This document shows, one piece after another, positions 54,900 to 63,773 of a DNA stretch of 64,000 bases. The number at the start of each line of letters is the position of its first letter. The first letter of the stretch is position 1. The position numbers were made by a program, and so were the translations under genes. Under the pieces are notes generated by a model. It was not told the DNA's origin and did not search any database. It saw only the letters and a program-made list of their open reading frames with translations. Source of the stretch: Chloroflexota bacterium (GTDB lineage: Bacteria; Chloroflexota; Anaerolineae; Aggregatilineales; UBA2796); the NCBI GenBank assembly GCA_021325095.1, contig JAJPHV010000028.1, positions 62,001-126,000 of the forward strand. Reading direction: 5' to 3'.

Positions 54900-56648
54900 C
54901 TACTGCGCCCCGGCGCTCTGCGTGGCCGCTGGCGTCTTCGTCGGCAGGACAGAGTAGGCCGTTGTGAAGCTGCTCACCGTCACCTCGGCCAGCGGATCCG
55001 TCACCCGGGTCGAACTGGTCGTCGCCACGTAAATGCCGATTCCGCCGACCAGCGACGAGGGTTCCTCTTCGGTCACGTCAAAGGCAAGCTGGCCGTTCAC
55101 ATAGCCGCGCACATTCTTGCCGTGATCGACGAGTTTCAGGTGATTGCTTTGCCCGGCAGGTTGCGCGCCGTCGGCGGGCGTCCATTGTTCAGGCAAATGG
55201 CGGAGTTCTGTCCATACCCCTTTGGCGCGCGACCAGATGCTGATCTGCCCCAGCCCGTTGATCCCGTACACGTAATAGTTGTCGTCGTCCCGGTAGCGGA
55301 AAATAATGCCTGCGCCGGAGTCGGGCTGCGATTTTTCGGAAAGGGTCAGGTCGGCCTCGTATTCGTACTGCGGGCCGTATTGCCGCTCCCCGTCCTCAAA
55401 GATGCTCGGCAGCGCCGTCGTGGGCATTGTCAGGCGGATGTGGTAGGCGTTGTTCTCGATGTTCCGGTAAATTTGCGGATCGTCCGTCGTGGTCGGCCAG
55501 AAGAGGTCATTCCGATCCGGCCCGAAGGTTTCCTTGAAGATGAGCGGGCCGTTCGCCATCGACGAGGCAAAGGCCCGTGTCCGCGTGGGCTGTGCGGCGG
55601 AGGTCGATGGGTTGCCCAGTGCGGCGGTGGGCGCACCAGGTGATCCGGCACTGTTGGCGCGTAAGGTATAAGCCGCAGCCAGGATCAGCACAACGGCCAC
55701 CAACCCACCCGCCAGCCATGCCCAGGGAAATGTCTGCCGCGCCGGAGCCGCCCCAGGCAAGACAACGGTGCGTGCCTCATCTTCGACCCTCGTGGAGCGG
55801 ATGCCGGATCGCGCTCGTTCGTAGTCTGCCAGCATTTCCAGCACGGAAGGATAGCGGTCTTCGGGGTCCTTGGAGAGCGCCCGCAGGACAACCGCTTCCA
55901 GCGCCGGCGACAGATCCATGTTCCTGGCGAGTGGGGAGGGCACAGGCTCGTTGATGTGCTTCATGATGATGGCAACGGCGCTATCCCCGTTGTAGGGCGC
56001 TTCCCCGACCAGCATCTCGTACAGGATGACGCCCAGCGAATAGATGTCGCTGCGGTGGTCGCCGCCCGCGCCGACGCCCTGTTCGGGCGGCATATAAAGC
56101 GGCGTGCCGCTGGTCATGCCTGTCTGCGTCAGCCGCGCCCCGGACACCATCCGGGCGATGCCGAAATCGGCCAGGACGGCCTGCCCCTGCTCGTTGAACA
56201 GGATGTTGCCGGGCGTCACGTCGCGGTGCACCATGCCCTGCCCATGCGCGTAGGACAGCGCGGCGCACACCTCGCGCATGATCTTGTCGATCTCCGCCAG
56301 CGACAGGCGCTCGCCCATGCCGTGTTTTTCGTCCATGATGCTTTTGAGCGAGCGCCCCGGAATGTAGGTCATGACCATGTAGTACACGGGCACGCCGTTG
56401 CGCTCGATCACGTCGAAGTCGTAAACCTGGACGATGTTCGGATGGTTCAGGCTGGCGACGACTTTGGCTTCGCGCTCAAAGCGGGTTTTGAAATCGGCTT
56501 CGTCCGCCAGATGCTCGTGCAGAACTTTGACCGCGACCCAACGATCCAGGTTGGTGTCCCAGGCTTTGTAGACAGCGGCCATCCCTCCCTTGCCGAGTCG
56601 TTCCCGGATTTCATAGCGCCCCAGGCGTGTGCCAAGAACATCCACCAT
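54900..56648 (-). CDS. Transmembrane Ser/Thr kinase with extracellular beta-sandwich domain
   Basis: A 582-residue kinase. The cytoplasmic kinase (about 10-275) has GKGGMA, K41, E60, the HRD loop and DFG (161-163). The catalytic-loop lysine is replaced: HRDVTPGN (141-148) has Thr where HRDLKPxN has Lys. One membrane helix is at about 305-330. Then comes a Ser/Thr-rich linker and a concanavalin/DUF1080-like beta-sandwich (about 365-560) that may bind carbohydrate. It could sense the cell surface and phosphorylate FHA-type partners. Confidence 0.88.
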   Translation of the reverse strand: MVDVLGTRLGRYEIRERLGKGGMAAVYKAWDTNLDRWVAVKVLHEHLADEADFKTRFEREAKVVASLNHPNIVQVYDFDVIERNGVPVYYMVMTYIPGRSLKSIMDEKHGMGERLSLAEIDKIMREVCAALSYAHGQGMVHRDVTPGNILFNEQGQAVLADFGIARMVSGARLTQTGMTSGTPLYMPPEQGVGAGGDHRSDIYSLGVILYEMLVGEAPYNGDSAVAIIMKHINEPVPSPLARNMDLSPALEAVVLRALSKDPEDRYPSVLEMLADYERARSGIRSTRVEDEARTVVLPGAAPARQTFPWAWLAGGLVAVVLILAAAYTLRANSAGSPGAPTAALGNPSTSAAQPTRTRAFASSMANGPLIFKETFGPDRNDLFWPTTTDDPQIYRNIENNAYHIRLTMPTTALPSIFEDGERQYGPQYEYEADLTLSEKSQPDSGAGIIFRYRDDDNYYVYGINGLGQISIWSRAKGVWTELRHLPEQWTPADGAQPAGQSNHLKLVDHGKNVRGYVNGQLAFDVTEEEPSSLVGGIGIYVATTSSTRVTDPLAEVTVSSFTTAYSVLPTKTPAATQSAGAQ

Positions 56649-57047
56649 GCCGTTGCCGTTCCTTTGCTTCGAGGGTCATTATAGCAAGCGCGTCGCTTCT
56701 ACTGTATATCCTGTAGTCTATATACTGTAGTCTCGGTTCAGCCGTCAAACGTAACGTTTTCTACAAATGCCAGACAAATCTTACGGATACTGTTGGCGAC
56801 GGCAGAGTCTCTTTCAGCAAACGCAGCCTCTCATAACGCTCTCATTTTCTGAGGGAAGAACTGGCGTGGCTGGCAGCGTCCGATCAGGTATACAGCAGCA
56901 GGCCAGATCATAAATCCGTTTGCGTAGGAAACACGTTATCTCTTCCGAAAACGGTTTGGGCGATTGATTTGTGCAGGGCTGTCTGGCGCTTTCAGTGCTT
57001 GCCCCGCGCCAGGCGTTGTGCCATTCGGCGCAGAGAAGGGTTTCATC
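56649..57047. other. Intergenic stretch between divergent genes
   Basis: A 399-base stretch holding promoters of the kinase and glycosyltransferase genes. A tandem repeat, CTGTAGTCTATATACTGTAGTCT in pieces (CTGTAGTCT twice near 56710-56733), is the only notable element. I found no gene or RNA. Confidence 0.5.
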
Positions 57048-58238
57048 ATGCGAATCGTACTGGTCAGTTCGTGGCCGACAGATGTGATCGGGGGCAGCGG
57101 AACGGCTGTCTATTTCAACGCATTGCACGACGGGTTGCGGGATCGGGGCTACGAAGTCGAGGCCATCACCCCCAATTTTGACATCACCGATTACGTGGAA
57201 GTGACTCTCAAACGTTTTCTGTTCAACACCGAACTCCGCACCGATCCCCGTGTCCTGTCCGCCGACCTGGTTTTCGGCTTTGATTACGACGGGTACGGCC
57301 TGGACAATGCTAACCGTCCGCCGATGATCACGACGGCGCACGCCGTCTATGGCGACGTGATCCGCTGGGAATCCGAACCGGCGCGCACGATGGTCGAAGC
57401 GCAGGCTTTTTTTGACCGGGTTGCCATGCAAAAGGCAGACCGGATCACCATCGGTAGCCAGTACGCCAAAGAGCGGCTCGTCACGCTGTACGGCCTGGAA
57501 GCGGACAAGATCGAAGTGATTCCGCACGGCATGTTGCAGCCGGGCTGGCTGCGCCTGCTCAGGTCGGAACCGCGCGTCGAGAACGACCATCCGGTGATCC
57601 TGTCCGTTGGCAAGATGTACCCGCGCAAGCGCACCAATATCCTGCTCGAAGCGCTGGCGCTGCTGCGCAACAAGTACCCGACGCTCGAACTGCGCATTGT
57701 CGGGGATGGCCTGGAATGGGATCGGCTGCACGCCGTAGCCGACCAGTTGAAGGTTCAAGATCGGGTGACGTGGCTTGGTCATATTGCCGATGATCGCGCC
57801 TTTGCCCGCGAATGGCGGCAGGCGGACATCCTGTGCCATCCCAGTTGCCAGGAGACGTTCGGCTACGTGTACCTCGAAGCCATGACGGCGGGGCTGCCCA
57901 TCGTGGCAGCGCGGGCCGGGGCAGCGCCCGAAGTGCTTGACGATGCGGCGCTGCTGGCCGAACCAGAGAATCCGCAATCGCTGGCCGAGGCCCTGGATCG
58001 ATTCTTGCAAGACGAGGTGCTGCGCCAGCGTTACGCGCGCCGTGCGGAAGCCCGCGCCGGGCAGTTCAGCCACGCCCGCATGATCGACCAGTACGTGCGC
58101 CTGATCGAAGAGGTCATCGCCAATGCAGACAGCAGACGGCGTGAAGGGGCCAGCCTGTCGCCCACCGGCTGGCCGAAGGCGGAATCGCCGCTGCACTTCT
58201 CGTTTTCCGCTATGCGCCGGATGCGGGGTAGAGGGTGA
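57048..58238 (+). CDS. Glycosyltransferase, GT4 family
   Basis: A 396-residue GT-B enzyme. The N-terminal domain starts MRIVLVSSWPTDVIGG, and the C-terminal GT1 domain has ILSVGKMYPRKRTN, LRIVGDG and the E-x7-E-like sugar-nucleotide site CQETFGYVYLEAMTAGLP. It transfers a sugar from a nucleotide donor, possibly to a cell-envelope polymer or lipid. The ATG at 57048 has an AAGGG site; the longer upstream frame is not used. Confidence 0.9.
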   Translation: MRIVLVSSWPTDVIGGSGTAVYFNALHDGLRDRGYEVEAITPNFDITDYVEVTLKRFLFNTELRTDPRVLSADLVFGFDYDGYGLDNANRPPMITTAHAVYGDVIRWESEPARTMVEAQAFFDRVAMQKADRITIGSQYAKERLVTLYGLEADKIEVIPHGMLQPGWLRLLRSEPRVENDHPVILSVGKMYPRKRTNILLEALALLRNKYPTLELRIVGDGLEWDRLHAVADQLKVQDRVTWLGHIADDRAFAREWRQADILCHPSCQETFGYVYLEAMTAGLPIVAARAGAAPEVLDDAALLAEPENPQSLAEALDRFLQDEVLRQRYARRAEARAGQFSHARMIDQYVRLIEEVIANADSRRREGASLSPTGWPKAESPLHFSFSAMRRMRGRG

Positions 58239-58324
58239 GTCACCATCCGTTTATGGTGCTGTAAGAATTATCCGTATACTTGCGCATTAGAGCCTGAGTG
58301 AGTTCGTGAGCAGGAGTAAGTGAG

Positions 58325-59932
58325 ATGCCCGATCAGCGTAGGCGTATTCTGAGCGGGGCGCTCATCGGGTTGGCGGTTACCGCCCCTCTGGTGGCACTCC
58401 TGTATCTGGGCTGGCAGATCGCTGGCCTGCCAATGGTCGCGTTCGATCTGACGGAACGCATCACGCGCCTTGAGCAGCTAGGCGGGCTGGTCACCAAAGC
58501 CATTGAGCTGATGGTCAGCCTTTTTTCGGGGCTGCCCGGCGTGTCCACCGACGTGGCCGCCAAGAGCGCCGAGCAACTCAGCGGCGTGGTACTCTTCCTG
58601 GTCATCGGAGCGATATTGGGCGCACTGTTCGGCGCGCTGCACCAGCGTCTTGGCAGCCGGGCCGGGCTGATCTTCGGGATCGGGGCGGGGCTGCTTTCGG
58701 TGCTCGTGGAAATCCTGAGCCGCGCGCCAGAACCATTGATGGTTGTGCTGTGGCTCGGCGCCCTGAGCCTGGGCTGGGGCTATGCGCTGGCCTACGTCTT
58801 TGACAAAGTTTTCGTGCCCGCTGCCATGCGCCCCAGCGTGGTCGAGGAGGCCAGCCGCAGCCGCCGCCAGTTCCTGATCCAGTTCGGCGGCACGGTTCTG
58901 GCCGTAACGCTTGGCGCGTGGGGGCTTGGTGCATTGATCGGGCGGCGCGGCGTATCCGAAGCTGCCGGTAAGCCCATCGGCACGCCTGAGGCAGCCACGC
59001 CCGCTGCCACCGCTGCGGAAGTTGCCGCCGGGCCGAGCACGGCCTTTGTGCCTGCCCCAGGCACTCGCCCCGAAGTGACCGCCAACGCGGATTTCTACCG
59101 CGTCGATAACAACATCGCCGGGCCGCCCTCCATCGACGAGAAGACCTGGAACCTGAAGGTGCTTGGGCTGGTCAACACGGCGCTTTCGTTGTCCTACGAC
59201 GATATACGCAAAATGACGCCTGTCCAGCAGGACGCCACCCTGGAATGTATCTCCAACGAAGTCGGCGGCGACCTGATCAGTTCGACGCGCTGGACAGGCG
59301 TGAGGCTGCGGGATGTGCTCAACCAGGCCGGGCTAAAGGAGGGCGTGGTCGAGATCAAGTTCACCTGCGCGGACGACTACACCGAGTCCCTGCCGCTGGA
59401 GTCGGCAATGGACGAACGCACGCTGCTGGTCTACGCCATGAACGGCGAGGCGCTGACGGAGGCGCACGGCTTCCCGCTGCGGCTCTACACCCCCAACCGT
59501 TACGGCATGAAAAACCCCAAGTGGTTAACGCAGATTGAAGCGATCAGCAGCCCGTATGACGGTTACTGGGAAGTACGCGGCTGGGATAAACAGGCCATCG
59601 TCAAGACCACGTCCGTGATCGACACCATCGCGGCAGATCAGGCACAGAATGGAGTCGTGCCCGTTGGCGGAATCGCGTTCAGCGGCGCGCGCGGCATCTC
59701 GAAGGTGGAAGTGTCGGCGGATGGCGGCCCCTGGCAGGAGGCGAAACTCAAAGACCCGATCTCGCCGCTGACCTGGCGGCTGTGGCGGCTGGACTGGAAG
59801 GCGTCGCCGGGCCGCCACGAACTACGGGTTCGCGCAACGGATGGGCAGGGTGCACCGCAGATTGAAACAGTTGCGCCCTTGCATCCCGACGGCGCATCCG
59901 GCCTTCACAGCAAGTCGGTGGACATCGGCTAG
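58325..59932 (+). CDS. Membrane-anchored molybdopterin oxidoreductase, sulfite-oxidase family
   Basis: A 535-residue protein. The N-terminal about 180 residues form a membrane domain with four or five helices. An SRRQFLIQFGG Tat-like segment lies at about 182-192. The molybdopterin domain (about 255-430) has LECISNEVGG, with the Mo-binding Cys, as in sulfite oxidase/YedY (MsrP) enzymes. A C-terminal Mo-co dimerisation-like domain (about 430-535) follows. It probably reduces or oxidises sulfur compounds in the cell envelope. An AGGAG site precedes the start. Confidence 0.88.
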   Translation: MPDQRRRILSGALIGLAVTAPLVALLYLGWQIAGLPMVAFDLTERITRLEQLGGLVTKAIELMVSLFSGLPGVSTDVAAKSAEQLSGVVLFLVIGAILGALFGALHQRLGSRAGLIFGIGAGLLSVLVEILSRAPEPLMVVLWLGALSLGWGYALAYVFDKVFVPAAMRPSVVEEASRSRRQFLIQFGGTVLAVTLGAWGLGALIGRRGVSEAAGKPIGTPEAATPAATAAEVAAGPSTAFVPAPGTRPEVTANADFYRVDNNIAGPPSIDEKTWNLKVLGLVNTALSLSYDDIRKMTPVQQDATLECISNEVGGDLISSTRWTGVRLRDVLNQAGLKEGVVEIKFTCADDYTESLPLESAMDERTLLVYAMNGEALTEAHGFPLRLYTPNRYGMKNPKWLTQIEAISSPYDGYWEVRGWDKQAIVKTTSVIDTIAADQAQNGVVPVGGIAFSGARGISKVEVSADGGPWQEAKLKDPISPLTWRLWRLDWKASPGRHELRVRATDGQGAPQIETVAPLHPDGASGLHSKSVDIG

Positions 59933-59943
59933 ATCACGGTTTA

Positions 59944-60030
59944 CCTCACCCCCTGACCCCCTCAGCCGCTGCGCAGAGAGGGGAACCAGCAAGCAAAACT
60001 CCCCTCTCCATTCTGGCGGAGGGGGTGAGG
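59944..60030. repeat. CCTCACCCCC...GGGGGTGAGG repeat doublet
   Basis: An 87-bp element with the same terminal inverted sequences and internal CTCTC-type halves as 17520-17624. It follows the molybdoenzyme gene by 12 bases. Confidence 0.85.
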
Positions 60031-60150
60031 CCGCCTGTTCACCCGGATCGCACCCCTGTTCCAGTTTTACCTTTTCACTTCCAGGCCGGGTAGTCTAGAA
60101 TTGTACGCTGCGCCGCTCAGACCGTTCGGTTCTCTATCAAGGATGAACTG

Positions 60151-61281
60151 TTGACTCTTTCCCCACGCCCGGCTCAGGCCAGAATCGCCACTTCCTGTTT
60201 GTTGATCGTATTGGTCGGTGCGAGCATCGCTGCACTCTTGCTGGCGCTGCTGGTCGTGCTCGACCCGCGCCAGTGGTCAGCACCCGCCGCGCCGACGATC
60301 AAAGCCGCCGTGACAGCCCCGGCAATCGCCAATCGAGCCACCGACGTGCCGACGGTTACGCTCGTGCCGCCGACAGCCACGCTGACCCTGACACCGACGG
60401 CGACGCCCATTCCGCCCACCGCCACGCCGATCACACCGACGGCGACGCCTATTCCACCCACTGTCACCCCTGTCCCGCCCACCGCCACGCGCAGACCGCC
60501 GCCCACTGCCGTCGTCAAGCGCTGTGTCAGTGTGGTCGGCGACTCGGTGGCGCACGGTGATGCGGTGTACGAAATTCCAGGAGTCGGCTATTTGCAGGCG
60601 CAGCTTGCCCCGGTCAGCGCTTTCATCGAGTACCAGTATCGACAGCATGGCATTGGGGATATGAAAGTTTTGAACCGTACCTCGTCGGCGGTGGGCATTA
60701 GCTCCGGCAATCACCCCTCCTATTTCGGCACGGTTGAGTACGCCCAGCTATTACAGGATGGCTGCCAGTACACGGTCATCATCCCCTGGCTGAACGACCT
60801 GAGTTCGGGCGTGGATGGCAGTGTGGCCGCGCCTGCCCACGTGTCCGCGCTGGCAACGCTGGTACAGACCCTGGTCGGCAAGAACCCGACGGGCAAAATC
60901 CTGATCGTCAACTATTATCAGGGCGCGGCTGCGCCCTTCGCGGCGCGCACCTTCGCCTCCGGCTTCACACCCGGCAACGTCGCCGCCTTCAACCAGCAGA
61001 TCGCGGCGGCGTGCACGGGCGGAGCGCTGGCGCTGCCCCAGGTCAAATGCGTGGACGCGAACGCGGCACTGGGCGGGATGGGCCTGGCGGCAGTGGTCGG
61101 CCCGGCCAGCCAGCAGGACCTCAGTACACTGCTCGTCGCGCCGCCGAGCCAGGATCAGGCCAGCCAGGTCAGCTTTTACTTCTCCAACAATCCCGGCGGC
61201 GCTTTGACCGGCGACGGCGTTCACCTGAGCAATTCAGGCAAGGCTCAACTGGCCGCCTACCTGGTCGGACTGATGCCCTGA
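60151..61281 (+). CDS. SGNH hydrolase-like membrane-anchored protein with Pro/Thr stalk
   Basis: A 376-residue protein. It has a hydrophobic N-terminal anchor (about 12-41), then a Pro/Thr repeat region with PTATPIPPTAT-like units (about 65-120) as an extracellular stalk, and then an SGNH/GDSL-like domain (about 122-376). The nucleophile block is VVGDSVAHG, and the final His/Asp block is DGVHLSNSGK. Esterase or acetyl-transfer-type hydrolysis at the cell surface is likely. The TTG start has an AAGGA site. Confidence 0.82.
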   Translation: MTLSPRPAQARIATSCLLIVLVGASIAALLLALLVVLDPRQWSAPAAPTIKAAVTAPAIANRATDVPTVTLVPPTATLTLTPTATPIPPTATPITPTATPIPPTVTPVPPTATRRPPPTAVVKRCVSVVGDSVAHGDAVYEIPGVGYLQAQLAPVSAFIEYQYRQHGIGDMKVLNRTSSAVGISSGNHPSYFGTVEYAQLLQDGCQYTVIIPWLNDLSSGVDGSVAAPAHVSALATLVQTLVGKNPTGKILIVNYYQGAAAPFAARTFASGFTPGNVAAFNQQIAAACTGGALALPQVKCVDANAALGGMGLAAVVGPASQQDLSTLLVAPPSQDQASQVSFYFSNNPGGALTGDGVHLSNSGKAQLAAYLVGLMP

Positions 61282-61424
61282 CGATCTCGGTGCGGCAAAT
61301 TTGCACCAAATAAAATTGTTAGATTGTTATTATAAGTTTCGCCCCCTGCTGATGTTACACTCAGCGCAACATCGGAAGTCAGGTTTTTGCCACTAGCCGA
61401 GCCTGTGTGTTACGAGGACAAGGG

Positions 61425-61835
61425 ATGGACGACACATGGCCCGCGATCCTCATCATTGACGATGAATTCAATATGCGCTACTTTGCCACCGAGCTATTCC
61501 GCCTCGAAGGCATTTCCTCACATGCGGTGGCGGATGGCTGCCAGGGCCTGGATTATCTAACCGAAGTCATCCAGAAGCAGGGAAAGTTGCCACGTGTCAT
61601 CATCCTGGACATGATGATGCCGTGTAAAGACGGCTACCAGGTTTACGCAGAAATCGCAGACGCAAACTGGATCGAAAACACCGAGATCGTGGTCGTCAGC
61701 GCGGCCAGGGACATCGAATTACCTCTGGGACGGGCGAAAGTACACATTCTGTACAAGCCCTACGAAGTAACCGCCCTGCTGGACATCGTGCGCCGCGCCG
61801 CCCCTGACCTGTTCGGCGATCAGGCTACAACGTAA
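61425..61835 (+). CDS. Single-domain response regulator (receiver)
   Basis: A 136-residue receiver domain alone: acidic pair IIDDE, phosphoacceptor Asp in ILDMMMPCKDG, an SA Ser/Thr and the lysine in LYKPYE. It lacks an output domain and therefore works as a phosphotransfer or protein-binding switch. The ATG at 61425 has a GAGGACAAGG site. No kinase is adjacent. It is convergent with the Clp-N/kinase gene. Confidence 0.88.
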   Translation: MDDTWPAILIIDDEFNMRYFATELFRLEGISSHAVADGCQGLDYLTEVIQKQGKLPRVIILDMMMPCKDGYQVYAEIADANWIENTEIVVVSAARDIELPLGRAKVHILYKPYEVTALLDIVRRAAPDLFGDQATT

Positions 61836-61850
61836 CCGGCTGCCCGCCTG

Positions 61851-63770
61851 TCAATTCAAGTCCGTCGTCACCTCGGTCAGATCGCCCGCCGTATGCGGCT
61901 GTGCCCGATCTCTGGCTGCGCCCATTGCCAGCGCCGATGCCAGAAAGCCCAAACGCCTTGCGGCCAGAGAGCGATTCGTCCATCCGGTGACGCGCAGCGC
62001 GCACAGCGCCAGCGCCACGTGATATTCCAGCCAGCGGCCCGGTTCGGCCAGCAGTTCGGAGGCAATACGGCGCACCTCGATGATCGGGCGAAAAGCGTCG
62101 GTGAGCGGACTCGGCTCCACGCTCGATAGATCGCCTTTGCGGTTGATCGTGTCCAGCAGGCGCACTGCCTGCCAGATGCCGTCCCATTCCGTTCCAACGG
62201 ACGGCGAGACGTGATCGAGCAGCAGGCTGACTTCCAGCACCGCCCAATCAAAGAGTGTATGCCCGTCGCGCGTCCACTCGAAATCGATCAGCCAGGCGTC
62301 ACCACCCGAACCGATCAGGATGTTGCCGGTGTGCAGGTCGCCGTGAATGGTCGAGAGCCGTCCCGTGATGCGCAGTTCGAGGATGGCGTTGTAACGCCGC
62401 AGCGGGTTGGGCAGCCATTCCGCCGTACCCGGCGTGCCACCCCCGAACGGGATGTACTCGTCCAGGATGTTGAAGTTCGGCTCCAGGGCCTGAACCTGCT
62501 GCTGCAAAATGTCGTTGCGGGTCTGCACCACGCGCCCGGTGATCTTGCGCACCAGTTCACCCCGGTAATAGGTTTTGACGCTCAGGTCCAGGCCCTGCAC
62601 GTCGATCCGGCTGGCCCGGTTGATGGCTTCGGGCGCAGCGCCCGCCGTAAGTTGCACGACGCCCTCGGCCCGTTTCACCTTCTGCGCCGTGAAGTTTTCC
62701 AGTTCGACCAGCTCGCCGGGATGCAGCCCGCCGTGTCTGCTCCACTCGTCGAGGGGGTGCAGGCTGCGCATCGTGGCGGCCAGTGTGCCATCCATCGGCA
62801 ACGCCTGCACGATCAGCGCGGGCGGCAGCAAAAAATCGTATTCCTGCCAGACCGAGAAGCGGTACGTCTGTGCCTGCCCCCACCACGCCTGCCGAAAGCC
62901 GTTGAACAGCGCGTCGTGCAGGAAAAGTGCCACGTCCTCCATGCGGTGTGTGCTGGCATACTCGTACAGGTTGACGGGCGAGTCCTCGCCGCGCAGCCGC
63001 ACAAACGTATACTTCAGCCCGCCGAGTGCCGATTTATCGGGCAGCGCCGGGTCGGACTCAATGCGCGCCGTCGTGGGCGGCAGCGTATCCCGCACAAAGC
63101 TGTCGTAGCGTTTCTTCTCCCACAAGATGGCCTGCCGATCCGCAATCTTGACCACGACCAGCGCATCGGAGCGCCCATCGGCGTGTTTCGGGCGCACGAG
63201 CATCACCGTCGAGCCGCTAAAGCCTTCCTGGAAGACGTGCTCGATGTGGATGCTCACGTACTTTTGAAACATCTGCTGCAAGACGGCGCGTTCATCGGAG
63301 TTCAGCCAGTCACCGCCTGTGATTTCCAGCACCGGGACATGGGCGCGCGCTTCGCCTGTCCAGTGCTGCACCGTATCGCGCAGCAGCGCTATATCCACAC
63401 CCGATTCCTGCAAGGCGCGTACCGGGACACTGTCGCCTTCATCCAGGATCGCCATCAGCAGCGCGCGTTCCTGGGGTTGAACGCCGCTGTCGATCAACGC
63501 CTGGGCGCGAGCCAGCACCGAGTCAGCACGCGGCGAATTGCGATAGCCGGGCCAGTAGCGTTTTTCGTCGCCGCGCCCGGCCAATTCGCGGGTCGCATAA
63601 CGCAGGTAGCGCGCCGATTGGCCGCCCTGTTCAAAAATACTGGCCGTCAGCCCGCCTTCGAGCTTGGTGAGCGCGATAAACAGGTGCTCCACGCCCACGT
63701 AGAAATGCTGCATCTTCGCCGATTCCAGCCGGGCGATGGCTTCAATATCGCGCAGCGACACGCTCTCCAC
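61851..63770 (-). CDS. Clp-N domain/kinase-like phosphotransferase fusion
   Basis: A 639-residue protein. Residues 1-140 resemble the N-terminal repeat domain of ClpA/ClpC (FYVGVEHLFIALTK, and a second repeat with ERALLMAILDEG). Residues about 190-610 are kinase/aminoglycoside-phosphotransferase-like, with STIHGDLHTGNIL (HGD 476-478, N483) and DFE (495-497). The region matches the ternary-complex-associated TCAD9 type, as far as I recall. Catalytic residues are kept. The start is GTG at 63770, 3 bases after the FHA gene, so the two form an operon. The role is unknown; signalling or a conflict system is possible. Confidence 0.72.
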   Translation of the reverse strand: MESVSLRDIEAIARLESAKMQHFYVGVEHLFIALTKLEGGLTASIFEQGGQSARYLRYATRELAGRGDEKRYWPGYRNSPRADSVLARAQALIDSGVQPQERALLMAILDEGDSVPVRALQESGVDIALLRDTVQHWTGEARAHVPVLEITGGDWLNSDERAVLQQMFQKYVSIHIEHVFQEGFSGSTVMLVRPKHADGRSDALVVVKIADRQAILWEKKRYDSFVRDTLPPTTARIESDPALPDKSALGGLKYTFVRLRGEDSPVNLYEYASTHRMEDVALFLHDALFNGFRQAWWGQAQTYRFSVWQEYDFLLPPALIVQALPMDGTLAATMRSLHPLDEWSRHGGLHPGELVELENFTAQKVKRAEGVVQLTAGAAPEAINRASRIDVQGLDLSVKTYYRGELVRKITGRVVQTRNDILQQQVQALEPNFNILDEYIPFGGGTPGTAEWLPNPLRRYNAILELRITGRLSTIHGDLHTGNILIGSGGDAWLIDFEWTRDGHTLFDWAVLEVSLLLDHVSPSVGTEWDGIWQAVRLLDTINRKGDLSSVEPSPLTDAFRPIIEVRRIASELLAEPGRWLEYHVALALCALRVTGWTNRSLAARRLGFLASALAMGAARDRAQPHTAGDLTEVTTDLN

Positions 63771-63773
63771 CGC

